A stretch of 64,000 nt of DNA from Candidatus Obscuribacterales bacterium (GTDB taxonomy: Bacteria; Cyanobacteriota; Vampirovibrionia; Obscuribacterales; Obscuribacteraceae), in the NCBI GenBank assembly GCA_019745505.1, contig JAIETE010000046.1:1-64000 (forward strand), read 5' to 3'. Positions 44,439-53,046 of this stretch are shown here, piece by piece (position 1 is the stretch's first letter; every line of letters starts with the position of its first letter). A program made the translations under genes and the position numbers. The notes beneath the pieces were generated by a model that was given only the letters and a program-made list of their open reading frames with translations, had not been told where the DNA came from and did no database searches.

Positions 44439-45210
44439 ACATTTCTTCATCGCCGGCGCACAAAGATCCGGCACCACCTATCTGCATACGATTCTCACCG
44501 AACACCCGGAAATAGAATTGAATCAACCATGGTGGCCGGAACCAAAATTCTTTTTGAATGAGGATGCCCCCTCCCGCATCGACGAATATCTGAAAAAGTA
44601 CTATTTCAGGAACGACGAGCCTCTGCACGGTGAAAAATCAGTTTGTTATATGGAACACACTGAAGTCATCGAACGCATCGCCCGCTCATTTCCGGACGCA
44701 CGCATAATATTCATTTTGCGCGATCCTGTGGACAGAGCTATTTCAAATTACTGGTACAGCTTCGGCAACCAATTAGAAAATGCCACCATTGAGCAGGCGC
44801 TCATGGACGAATCATTCGCGGAGCGACCGTACGACAAAGCGAAGATAATAGGCTGCCCACCCTATTACTATTTGCGCCGCGGAAAATATTCAGGATATCT
44901 GGATAAATACCTCGAATACTTCGACCGCAGTCAAATCAAGATCTTGGTGTCCGAAGTGTTCTTCAACAACGCAAGAGCAATCAGTGATTTGTTCGAGTTT
45001 CTCAATATAAAATCGGACTTCTCGCCTCCTTCGATGGCACGCAAGGTGAATTCCTATTTGCCGAGTGACAAAGATATGAGCGGGTCTCAAGTAGAAAAAT
45101 TCCTGACAAATTACTATGCAGAATCGGTTGCCGACCTGACAAAACGATATGGCGTCGACACCAGTCATTGGAAGTCCGCAAAGCTATTGCGCAACACGGC
45201 GACTAGCTAA
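44431..45210 (+). CDS. PAPS-dependent sulfotransferase
   Basis: 259 residues, GTG start overlapping the GT2 stop by 8 nt, indicating translational coupling. PAPS motifs: 5'-phosphosulfate loop FIAGAQRSGTTYL at residues 6-18 and 3'-phosphate site IIFILRDPVDRAISNYW near residues 92-108. The catalytic base region is GEKSVCYMEH. It should sulfate a carbohydrate, probably the product of the neighbouring glycosyltransferases. Confidence 0.92.
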   Translation: MSRHFFIAGAQRSGTTYLHTILTEHPEIELNQPWWPEPKFFLNEDAPSRIDEYLKKYYFRNDEPLHGEKSVCYMEHTEVIERIARSFPDARIIFILRDPVDRAISNYWYSFGNQLENATIEQALMDESFAERPYDKAKIIGCPPYYYLRRGKYSGYLDKYLEYFDRSQIKILVSEVFFNNARAISDLFEFLNIKSDFSPPSMARKVNSYLPSDKDMSGSQVEKFLTNYYAESVADLTKRYGVDTSHWKSAKLLRNTATS

Positions 45211-45251
45211 TCGAGTTAAGAGGCATTCAGTGCACAAACACGAATACGATA

Positions 45252-46868
45252 ATGACTGACGCAGCATCCCTAACCGCTGGCGAAAAGACACAGACAAGAT
45301 CAGTCTGGGCGCCCTTGAAGCACCCGGCATTCCGCATTCTCATGATCGGCAACGTCGCCATTTTGCTCGGTGGATGGATGCAGGACATCGCAGTCGCATG
45401 GTTGATGACGACTCTGGCACCGGAACCGATGATGGTGGCACTACTGCAGACGGCGATTTATTTGCCGTTCGTTCTGCTCTCGCTGCCGGCGGGCGCTATC
45501 GCTGACATTTTCAATAGAAGAACAGTGCTACTGTGCGCTCAAGTTTGGGTATTCATTGGGGTTATCATTCTCGGACTACTCACCCTCAACGGGGCTATGA
45601 CATCCTGGCTGCTCCTGCTTCTCTTATTCCTGGTCGGCTTGGGATGGGCGATGTATTCCCCGGCTTGGAACGCCCTGGCACCGGAATTAGTACCGCGAGA
45701 AGAGCTGGAGAATGCAATTGCGCTTAACGCCGCCAGCTTCAATTTTTGCAGAGGCATAGGCGCCGCAATTGGTGGTGTCGTCGTGAGCAGCTCCGGCCCG
45801 GGCACTGCAATTTTAATCAACGCCGCCTCGATGATCGCCATGCTATCAGCACTCCTCTGGTGGCGTCCGGCTCCCAAAGAGAGCTATCAACCGGCAGAAC
45901 GTGTCGTAGGGGCGATAAAGGCTGGGATGCGCTATGTTCGCCACTCAGACGCTTTGCGAGCAGTTATCATTAAGACAATCGTTTTTGTCGCCTGTGCCAG
46001 CGCCGTTTGGTCCTTCCTGCCACTTATGGCAAAACAACAATATGGTCTCAACGCCGCACAATATGGGATCGTTCTCAGCCTCTTCGGCATCGGTAATCTT
46101 TTGGGCGCGACGATAATTCCCATTGCTAGAAAGCATTTGTCCATGGACCTGCTTTTCATGATCAGCGCACTCATTTTCGCAGCTGCTATGGGCGCACTGC
46201 CCTTCATTCACAATTTTGCTCTTGCTTGCGTGACTATGTTTTTTGCTGGTTTGGTCTGGATCATGGTCAACGCCGCTCTCAACGCCGGTGTTTTGACTTC
46301 GGTTCCCGCATGGGTGCGTGCTCGCGCGATCGCTGTTTTTCTCCTTACTTTCCAGGGCTGCCTTGCCGGTGGCAGCTTGTTCTGGGGAACATTCGCTTCA
46401 TACACCAGCATGCCAATTGCCCTTTTGACTGCCGCAGCGCTGCTGACAGTCGGCACATTCTGCTCGGCTCCATTCAAAGTCGTTGCTTCAGAGAAAAGCG
46501 ACCTTCGCACACCGCGCGCTCCCGAACCAAATGTCATCAAAGAACCACACCCTGATCACGGACCTGTTCTCGTCACAGTCGAGTATCTGATCGACCCGCA
46601 GAGCATGTCCGATTTTCGGCAGACAATGGCGGCTCTCGAGGTGCTGCGCCGACGCAATGGAGCGTATCAGTGGTATCTATTCGGCGACCTTGCCAAAGCC
46701 GGAAGATATGTAGAAACATTTTTTGTTGAAAATTGGGGGGAGTATCTGCGCCACACTCAACGCGGAACAGTTGATGATAATAATGCCGAAAAGAGAGCCA
46801 ACCAATTCCATCTCGGCGACGGACCGCCCCCCATCTCGCACATGCTTGCCGAGAAGCGCCGCAGCTAG
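45252..46868 (+). CDS. MFS transporter of the EntS-like (MFS_3) group
   Basis: 538 residues. Twelve membrane helices: SVWAPLKHPAFRILMIGNV, WLMTTLAPEPMMVALLQTA, LPFVLLSLPAGAIADIFNRR (motif A), and NALAPELVPREELENAIALN, the family signature. The C-terminal 110 residues (VTVEYLIDPQSMSDFRQTM, GAYQWYLFGDLAKAGRYVETFF) are the soluble extension common in PF05977 proteins. Probably exports a small molecule such as a siderophore or drug. It is 41 nt downstream of the sulfotransferase. Confidence 0.9.
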   Translation: MTDAASLTAGEKTQTRSVWAPLKHPAFRILMIGNVAILLGGWMQDIAVAWLMTTLAPEPMMVALLQTAIYLPFVLLSLPAGAIADIFNRRTVLLCAQVWVFIGVIILGLLTLNGAMTSWLLLLLLFLVGLGWAMYSPAWNALAPELVPREELENAIALNAASFNFCRGIGAAIGGVVVSSSGPGTAILINAASMIAMLSALLWWRPAPKESYQPAERVVGAIKAGMRYVRHSDALRAVIIKTIVFVACASAVWSFLPLMAKQQYGLNAAQYGIVLSLFGIGNLLGATIIPIARKHLSMDLLFMISALIFAAAMGALPFIHNFALACVTMFFAGLVWIMVNAALNAGVLTSVPAWVRARAIAVFLLTFQGCLAGGSLFWGTFASYTSMPIALLTAAALLTVGTFCSAPFKVVASEKSDLRTPRAPEPNVIKEPHPDHGPVLVTVEYLIDPQSMSDFRQTMAALEVLRRRNGAYQWYLFGDLAKAGRYVETFFVENWGEYLRHTQRGTVDDNNAEKRANQFHLGDGPPPISHMLAEKRRS

Positions 46869-46894
46869 GAATGCAGCGAATGCAACAGATCAGG

Positions 46895-46963
46895 ACTTAG
46901 GGTTCACCCTAAGTGGTGGGTGCGCTTACTCCCAGCACGGGGAATCGCGTTTTGTGATTTAAT
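46895..46963 (+). promoter_or_regulatory. kinase gene promoter with inverted-repeat operator
   Basis: ACTTAGGGTTCACCCTAAGT at 46895-46914 has perfect 9-bp arms around TC. TTTAAT at 46958-46963 is a plausible -10. The operator centre lies about 58 bp before the end of the -10, a class-I-activator position. A close match precedes the GTPase gene at the same spacing. Confidence 0.6.
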
Positions 46964-47032
46964 CGAAATAGAGCCTCAAAAGCTCCACTGGCATTTGGCG
47001 GAAAATCTAGACAGAAAAACCAGGAGGACGGC

Positions 47033-48577
47033 GTGGTTCAGATCCCCATGCCATACGACCGGAACCGGGCGGGTCTTTTGCCGCCCTCACTGCAGCTATT
47101 GCTTTCAGAACCGACGCAGCTGCTGTCCGCCCCTGTGCGCGGTTTGGTGCAAGACGAATTCGCCGCACTAAATGCTCTGATTTACGAACTAGGTGCGCGC
47201 TGGTCCAAAGAGGCACGCGACATCAAATTCGATTTCGAGTTTCGAGCCGTTGAGCAAGAGAGAAGCAGAGTTGCAAAAGAGCTGCACGATGAAATCTTGC
47301 CGAATCTCGCCCGCCTCATCCGGTTCGTTCAATCACAAACAGACAAGAGCATTGGTGAAACATTAGTAGACGAACTTCATGCCACAGTCTCTGCATTCAG
47401 AGATTTGCTCGGGGAGCTGCATCCGGTCGATCTCGAAGAGCTGGGACTGACAGCGGCGCTATCGAACATCTGCAAGAGATATGCGCGCATGACGCAACGC
47501 TTCGTAGTGTTCGTCGAAGACAGCGAAACCTGCAATCTGTCGAGCCTGCAGCAGCTTTGCGCCTATCGAGCCGTTCAATCCGTTTTGAGAATGTTTGCAG
47601 AATCGCAAAACGACATACTTCTCTTGAAACACGACTATGCCGATTCGACCAACATAATTTCGATAAGATGCATCGACAAGAGCGTGCTGGATGCAGAGTG
47701 GCTCTCTTCTGAAAAACCGGAATTCATCGTATTCGACTCATGGTGCGCAATGGCCGGCGCGACTGTCGATTATGGAGTGAGCAGACAGTTCAATGAATTT
47801 CCCTGCGATCTTATCATTCGAATTGCAGAAACAACCCAAGAAAGAGAAGAGGTTCGACAAGCGCTCGGACAATTCACGCAAGCACGCCTGCACGAATTGA
47901 ACAGCATCCTTGCTCATGCAAAGGAAGAATGGACCAATCTCATTCTGAAGGACCGCCCGCTGTTTGAAAGCCTTGCCATCGAAACGGAAAGGCAACGAAT
48001 ATCTTCGGAAATCAACCGATTGATTATTCCTCATCTAGATAACATCAGCCATATCGTCACACTTTCCGCGAATCAAACCTTGATTCACGATGTAAGCGAG
48101 AAGATGAAAGCAATCGCCAACAGTGTTGCCGGCGTAATGTCGGAACTTCATCCACGGCTGCTGGCGCAAGCAGGATTGGTCCCTTCCATAAAGACACTAG
48201 TCGACCGCTTCAGACGCGCAAGCTTGATTGAAACCACTCTCGATTCGGACGCCTTTTGCGACCACCTGGACATATCACTGGATGCAAAATTCGCTATCTA
48301 CCGGGTAACACAAGAGGCGCTGAATAATGTAGAGAAACATTCAGGCGCGTCGCACGCGCACGTATCCGTAAAACATGCGGACGATGAACTGATCATCTGC
48401 ATCGAGGATAACGGTAAGGGTCTTCAAGTCCCGAAAAGCACATTATCCAGGGGTTTGAAAATCATCAAAGAAAGAGCCAATGGCATCGGTGCAAAAGTCA
48501 CATGGCAAAAGGCGCCGCACTTCGAATCCGGCACACTCGTCAAAATCTCGCTTGCAAACTCGGGAGGGCAAGGGTAA
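47033..48577 (+). CDS. soluble histidine kinase with tandem duplicated DHp/ATPase halves
   Basis: 514 residues, GTG start behind AGGAGG; no membrane helix. Copy 1 (about 70-265): H-box EQERSRVAKELHDEILPNL with His85, GELHPVDLEELGLTAAL, then a degraded ATPase half (N-box YRAVQSVLRMFAESQND, no DxGxG). Copy 2 (about 310-514): the same helix ETERQRISSEINRLIIPHL but Asn328 in place of His, SELHPRLLAQAGL, and an intact ATPase: YRVTQEALNNVEKHSGA and EDNGKGL near 459-464. One polypeptide thus keeps one phosphorylatable His and one ATP site, in different copies. HisKA_3/NarX-DegS type; the likely partner is the regulator at 49279. Confidence 0.9.
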   Translation: MVQIPMPYDRNRAGLLPPSLQLLLSEPTQLLSAPVRGLVQDEFAALNALIYELGARWSKEARDIKFDFEFRAVEQERSRVAKELHDEILPNLARLIRFVQSQTDKSIGETLVDELHATVSAFRDLLGELHPVDLEELGLTAALSNICKRYARMTQRFVVFVEDSETCNLSSLQQLCAYRAVQSVLRMFAESQNDILLLKHDYADSTNIISIRCIDKSVLDAEWLSSEKPEFIVFDSWCAMAGATVDYGVSRQFNEFPCDLIIRIAETTQEREEVRQALGQFTQARLHELNSILAHAKEEWTNLILKDRPLFESLAIETERQRISSEINRLIIPHLDNISHIVTLSANQTLIHDVSEKMKAIANSVAGVMSELHPRLLAQAGLVPSIKTLVDRFRRASLIETTLDSDAFCDHLDISLDAKFAIYRVTQEALNNVEKHSGASHAHVSVKHADDELIICIEDNGKGLQVPKSTLSRGLKIIKERANGIGAKVTWQKAPHFESGTLVKISLANSGGQG

Positions 48578-48590
48578 AGCACAAATACGA

Positions 48591-48657
48591 TTAGGGTGTA
48601 CCCCAAGTCACTTTTGAGGAGGAGCACAGTCCGCAGGCAAAGCCAGGTTGAAATAAT
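48591..48657 (+). promoter_or_regulatory. GTPase gene promoter with second copy of the operator
   Basis: TTAGGGTGTACCCCAAGT at 48591-48608 repeats the 46895 operator with one arm mismatch. AATAAT at 48652-48657, followed by CG as at the first promoter, is the candidate -10. Operator centre to end of -10 is about 58 bp, as upstream. Confidence 0.6.
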
Positions 48658-48684
48658 CGCAATGTAGGTCCAGGAGAGCTTCAC

Positions 48685-49263
48685 ATGGCGATAATCAACT
48701 TTCTGACAAAGGAAATTCACTGCAAACTCGTGTATTACGGCACCGGACTCGGTGGCAAAACGGCAAATCTGAAATTCATATACAGCTCGTTGGCAGCAGA
48801 GACCAGGGGAGAATTTGTAAGTTTGGCTACAGCAACGGAAAGAACTCTATTCTTCGATTATATGGGACTTGAGCTTGGTCAGGTTCAAAACTTCACCACT
48901 CGTTTTTCGATGTATACGGTGCCCGGACAAGTGGAATACAATGCCAGTCGAAAATTGATTTTGAACGGTGCTGACGGAATTATCTTTGTTGCTGATTCCG
49001 ATCCAATGCGAAGGCAAGAAAACATCTCCGCGTTGAGAAACATGGTCGACAATCTGTCTACTTACGGTCTGACTATACATTCCGTTCCTGTAGTAATCCA
49101 ATACAACAAAAGAGATCTCACCAACGCAATGCCACTGAGCATAATGGAAGACGATCTCAACCCCTACCAATTTCCTTCCTTCGAATCAGTGGCTGCAGAC
49201 GGACCAGGAGTCTTTGCAACACTTAAACAAGCGAGCAAGCTTGTTCTGAACAGACTGCAATAA
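48685..49263 (+). CDS. MglA-like small Ras-family GTPase
   Basis: 192 residues. P-loop GTGLGGKTANL (residues 19-29; MglA-type GxGxxGKT[TS]N), switch region ATATERTLFFDYMGLELG, G3-like YTVPGQVEYNASRKL (the MglA PGQ variant), and G4 QYNKRDL. Cytoplasmic. MglA proteins are polarity or motility switches acting with a Roadblock GAP (MglB); no MglB gene is nearby. Here it lies between a histidine kinase and a response regulator (16 nt to the latter), which suggests GTPase output or input of that two-component system. Confidence 0.92.
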   Translation: MAIINFLTKEIHCKLVYYGTGLGGKTANLKFIYSSLAAETRGEFVSLATATERTLFFDYMGLELGQVQNFTTRFSMYTVPGQVEYNASRKLILNGADGIIFVADSDPMRRQENISALRNMVDNLSTYGLTIHSVPVVIQYNKRDLTNAMPLSIMEDDLNPYQFPSFESVAADGPGVFATLKQASKLVLNRLQ

Positions 49264-49278
49264 AAAGGTGAAACAAGA

Positions 49279-50016
49279 ATGTTGGCACAAATCGAAGAAC
49301 GCAAAACGGAGCTGGAACTATTGGGAATTGTCATAGCCGACGATCAGGAGCGCGAACGAATTTGGCTGCGAGAATTGCTGGCTAAGCACTTCTGCAATCG
49401 AGCCCCGATATACGAAGCGGAAGACGGTCAAAAGGCTCTAGAACTCGTTAGAGCGCATAAGCCGCCGGTTGTTTTTCTCGACATTGAGATGCCGGTGCTT
49501 TCAGGGATAAAATCAGCGGAGAGCATATTGAATGAACTTCCGCAGACAGGCGTGATCATTCTATCCAATCACTCGGACGAAATCTTCGTGCGCAAGTTAT
49601 GGAAGCTGGTGCCTCCCGACGGTGCGTTCGGATATGTCCTCAAAGACTCAACAGACCAGCAGGTAATCGATGCCGCAAAAGCAGTAATCGGCGGTGACTG
49701 CTGGATACATCCTCGAATACAGAGAATCGTTCGACGCACCGAAAGTGGTGCCACCGGTTTGACAGATGCAGAATTCGAAGTCTTGGTTTGTATTGCAATC
49801 GGATTTACCGACAAGGCGATCGCTCGCAGACTTTATATTACGGAAAAGGCTGTACAGGCTCGCCTGAAATGCCTTTACAGCAAACTAGGCATTCCTATAA
49901 AGGGCGCATCGGAGGAAGACGAATACAATCATCGCTGCCGTGCGCTAAACCTGTCCTTTCGACGCGGTCTCATCAATAGAGCGGAACTGGCAGATTGGGA
50001 AGAGCAGGTCTGGTGA
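49279..50016 (+). CDS. NarL/LuxR-type response regulator
   Basis: 245 residues. REC domain with acidic pair Asp21/Asp22, phospho-acceptor Asp68 in VVFLDIEMP, and Lys in YVLKDS. DNA-binding HTH_LuxR at about 163-208 (GLTDAEFEVLVCIAIGFTD, AIARRLYITEKAVQARLKCL). A 35-residue C-terminal extension follows. It is in the GTPase transcript and is the natural binder of the two AGGGTnnACCC operators, given that NarL-family proteins bind short inverted repeats. Its stop is 2 nt from the convergent hydrolase gene. Confidence 0.92.
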   Translation: MLAQIEERKTELELLGIVIADDQERERIWLRELLAKHFCNRAPIYEAEDGQKALELVRAHKPPVVFLDIEMPVLSGIKSAESILNELPQTGVIILSNHSDEIFVRKLWKLVPPDGAFGYVLKDSTDQQVIDAAKAVIGGDCWIHPRIQRIVRRTESGATGLTDAEFEVLVCIAIGFTDKAIARRLYITEKAVQARLKCLYSKLGIPIKGASEEDEYNHRCRALNLSFRRGLINRAELADWEEQVW

Positions 50017-50018
50017 AT

Positions 50019-51680
50019 TTACATTGCCGTCGAACGCTGCATTACATCAGGCAATTGCTTCTGCTGCCAGGGTGGTGCTCCATCCAACCCGGAGTGTGCT
50101 CGCAACCAATTCGTCACTCCCTCCAGCATCATAGGAAAGAACTGCTGGTTCTCGAAAATCAAATGCTCCTTGAAACCCATGATAATGAGAGTTTTGTCCT
50201 TGGACTTAATGGCATCGTACAACTCAATCGTACTAGATGGCTTCACTAAGGGATCCGCGCCGCCTTGCACGATCAACACCGGCTTATCGAGCTGCTGGAC
50301 CTTCTCTTTGGTGCTCTTCATGAAAGAATCGAATTTTATCAACTCGTCCGTTCCAAGTTTGAAACGGGCTTCGCGATCTTGCTTCCACTCATCGACGAGT
50401 CTTTCATCATTGCTGACCTTCTCGATAACATCTTTGGTGATGTCATAGTCGCTTTTGGCACCGACAATCACTTTCCATGCCACCTTCATCTTTGTTTTGG
50501 TGCCATTGTATCGATCCGCAGCAGGGACAGAGGAAATGACACCAACCGCGTCCTTGCAGCTGAGCGCAGATTGAAGAGCAATGGCACCACCCATTGATTC
50601 GCCCAGCAAGAATATTGGAACATCAGGGTAATTCCTCTTCATCATCGCCGCGACATGCGAGATGTCAGACTCGCACAATTCAAAATTCACTTTTGGTCTA
50701 TCCAGCTTGCACCATGAGCCGAAGCCGCGAACATCTAAAGCAAATACCGTCACACCCCTGTTGGCCATCGCTTTTCCGAAAGCTTCGTAAGCCGACTTGT
50801 GCAGTCCCATGCCATGAATGCACAGCAAAGTCGCCCAGGGCTTTGCACCGCCCGGCGGTTCCCAAGAAATTGCCGGCGCAGACTCCGGCTCTACTTCCAG
50901 CGCATCCCACAAATCGAGTGAGACTTGAGATACGTTGTGATCTTGTTTTCGAAATCCGGCATTCTTTATTAGAGGTTGAAAAATATCGGATGAGATATCG
51001 AAATATTTGTCAGCCTCGGCTTTCCTGCCTAATTGCTCATAAGCATCGCGCAAACTTACCGCCGTCCAACCGAGCGAAAGATCGTTGGTTGCCTTCTGGT
51101 AATCAAAAAGTGCCTTAAAAACTTCAATCGCTTTGACATAGTCTTTCTCGCGCATGTATGCATCGCCCAACCCTCTCAAGACCTTCTTCTTAAGAGGAGA
51201 GTTCGGCTCTAAATACTGCAGCAATTTGGCGGCCGCTTCATAATGCTGAATAGCAGGAGCCACCCTTCCTTCGATAATTTCGCAATCACCGAGATGTTTG
51301 TGCAAACCAACCAATCTAGCCTTCTGATTCGGTGCAGTATCGGACAACAAGCTGATTGCTTGGTTCAAATGCATAGCCGCTGACTTGAAGTCTTCTTCGG
51401 CAAATTCACATGCCGCCAATTTCGAGGCTGCTTCAGATGCTGAGTTTTTGTCGGTCTGGATCAGCTTATCCAACCTCTCCGTCAAGGCTTTCTTGGCGCT
51501 TGCAATAGCCGGTTTGTACACAGCATCAAATGCCACCGGTGGGTTCTCAGACGGCAGCTCGGAACTTGCACCGGCAAGCTCTCCTTCAGCCGAGACTGGA
51601 AGCGCCTGCAGGGCCAATAGTGTTGAAACTGCAGCCAGAGAAAGTTTTCTCATTTTTCCCCAGCTTGATACAACCGACAT
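50019..51680 (-). CDS. exported TPR-alpha/beta hydrolase fusion (lysophospholipase/monoacylglycerol-lipase-like)
   Basis: 553 residues; ATG at 51680 behind GGGAG. Signal peptide through VSAEG. Residues 55-240 form TPR units (AACEFAEEDFKSAAMHLNQA, LGDCEIIEGRVAPAIQHYEA, LGDAYMREKDYVKAIEVF). Residues 280-535 are a Hydrolase_4 domain: LLCIHGMGLH oxyanion strand, nucleophile Ser in LLGESMGGAIAL, Asp in VQGGADPLVKP, and His in FKEHLIFE. It should hydrolyse acyl esters in the periplasm; the TPR part may dock it to partners. Confidence 0.88.
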   Translation of the reverse strand: MSVVSSWGKMRKLSLAAVSTLLALQALPVSAEGELAGASSELPSENPPVAFDAVYKPAIASAKKALTERLDKLIQTDKNSASEAASKLAACEFAEEDFKSAAMHLNQAISLLSDTAPNQKARLVGLHKHLGDCEIIEGRVAPAIQHYEAAAKLLQYLEPNSPLKKKVLRGLGDAYMREKDYVKAIEVFKALFDYQKATNDLSLGWTAVSLRDAYEQLGRKAEADKYFDISSDIFQPLIKNAGFRKQDHNVSQVSLDLWDALEVEPESAPAISWEPPGGAKPWATLLCIHGMGLHKSAYEAFGKAMANRGVTVFALDVRGFGSWCKLDRPKVNFELCESDISHVAAMMKRNYPDVPIFLLGESMGGAIALQSALSCKDAVGVISSVPAADRYNGTKTKMKVAWKVIVGAKSDYDITKDVIEKVSNDERLVDEWKQDREARFKLGTDELIKFDSFMKSTKEKVQQLDKPVLIVQGGADPLVKPSSTIELYDAIKSKDKTLIIMGFKEHLIFENQQFFPMMLEGVTNWLRAHSGLDGAPPWQQKQLPDVMQRSTAM

Positions 51681-51775
51681 GATTTACGCTCCCAAAACCT
51701 TTTGACCGCCTTGCAACCACTAGAAGGCTAAAAGGGTGCCTAGTTTAGCACCTTTGCCGGAGCGCCGTAGATTGC

Positions 51776-52921
51776 CTAATCCAAATCCGGCATATCATAG
51801 CTGTTGAGTGTGTGAAAATTCTTCATCAGCACTTGCGGCGGCATTTTACTGAATACAAGATCTCGTGCGGCGGCAATGAGCGGGTTGCTGGTCATCGAAG
51901 CCTTCATCGCTTTTCGTGATTGGGTAACGAAATTCGCGGTTCGTGCCTTGCGAAGATTTTCATACTTGCGCAAACCAATGGGAATTGAAGACGCTTCCTT
52001 CAGTGAAGCACCAAGGGCGATACTATCCTCCAGAGCCTGGCATCCGCCCTGACCCATAAAAGGCACCATAGGATGTGCGGCATCTCCCAGCAGGGTGATA
52101 CCATCCTTACCCCAATTGAAGGTAGGTTTTCGATCGTATAGATCGTGGGTCAGAAGCGCTTCTTGAGCGGTTGCATTGATCAATTGAGGGATTGGATCTG
52201 TCCAGTTTCCGAACAATTCAAGAACATCTTTTTTGCTCGTTCGCGCTCCAGCACCTTTCTTGTCCGCAACGGCACCAAACCAGTAAACGCGCCCTTGCCC
52301 AATGCGCATAGCTCCGAATTGCAAACCCGATCCTAATATCAACAAGCCGCTGTCGGACGGCAATCCTTCGAACTCGCCAGTGACGACTCCCCGCCATGCG
52401 AAGCAATTCGCGAATTGTGGATCACCGTCTTTGAGATATTGTTTGCGAACTGCAGAATGCAGTCCATCTGCGCCGACCAGCAAATCACCCGAAGCAAAAG
52501 AGCCGCCCGGAAAGCGAGCCGTCACTTTACCATTGTCGTCAAAGCTTGTCAGAGGCATGCCGAGATGAATTTTATCGGCGCCCAACTTATTCACAAGCGC
52601 ATGCTGCAAATCAGCTCGATGAATCGCAATCGCTTCTTTCTCCAGCCCGACGTCTTTCAAATCCATCTCCACGAGGACTTTCCCATTCGGGGTCATATAC
52701 TTTCCATGCCTTCCAAAGCTGCCGGCGGACGCAACAGCGTCGTAAACATCGAGCTTTCGCAAAACATTAATCGCATTAGGATAGAGCACGATGCCGGCGC
52801 CGACTTCTTTCAGCTCCTGGGACTTCTCGTAGACTTCGACTTCGAATCCGACGCGCTGAAGGGCAAGCGCGGCTGAAAGTCCGCCCAATCCGGCACCAAT
52901 AACAATCGCGGTCCGTGCCAT
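51776..52921 (-). CDS. FAD-dependent monooxygenase (UbiH/salicylate hydroxylase-like)
   Basis: 381 residues. FAD motif GAGLGGLSAALALQRVGFEVEVYEKS written as GxGxxG at residues 9-14 and Glu at the end of beta-2, GVVTGEFEGLP-type middle sheet, DLLVGADGLHSAVR (the second FAD motif DG), and LLGDAAHPMVPFMGQGGCQALED (GD motif). Group A flavin hydroxylases use NAD(P)H and O2 to hydroxylate or epoxidise aromatic or isoprenoid substrates. Substrate unknown. Monocistronic. Confidence 0.9.
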   Translation of the reverse strand: MARTAIVIGAGLGGLSAALALQRVGFEVEVYEKSQELKEVGAGIVLYPNAINVLRKLDVYDAVASAGSFGRHGKYMTPNGKVLVEMDLKDVGLEKEAIAIHRADLQHALVNKLGADKIHLGMPLTSFDDNGKVTARFPGGSFASGDLLVGADGLHSAVRKQYLKDGDPQFANCFAWRGVVTGEFEGLPSDSGLLILGSGLQFGAMRIGQGRVYWFGAVADKKGAGARTSKKDVLELFGNWTDPIPQLINATAQEALLTHDLYDRKPTFNWGKDGITLLGDAAHPMVPFMGQGGCQALEDSIALGASLKEASSIPIGLRKYENLRKARTANFVTQSRKAMKASMTSNPLIAAARDLVFSKMPPQVLMKNFHTLNSYDMPDLD

Positions 52922-53046
52922 TTAATCTAGCCCATTAGTCCACCGGTCTCCCCGCATCATTTCTACCATGACAAATCAGATTCAAGTAGGTTTTCGGCCA
53001 AGGCTTTAGTGGTAGTTACCATTTATAGAACCTATCAGAGGCTTAA

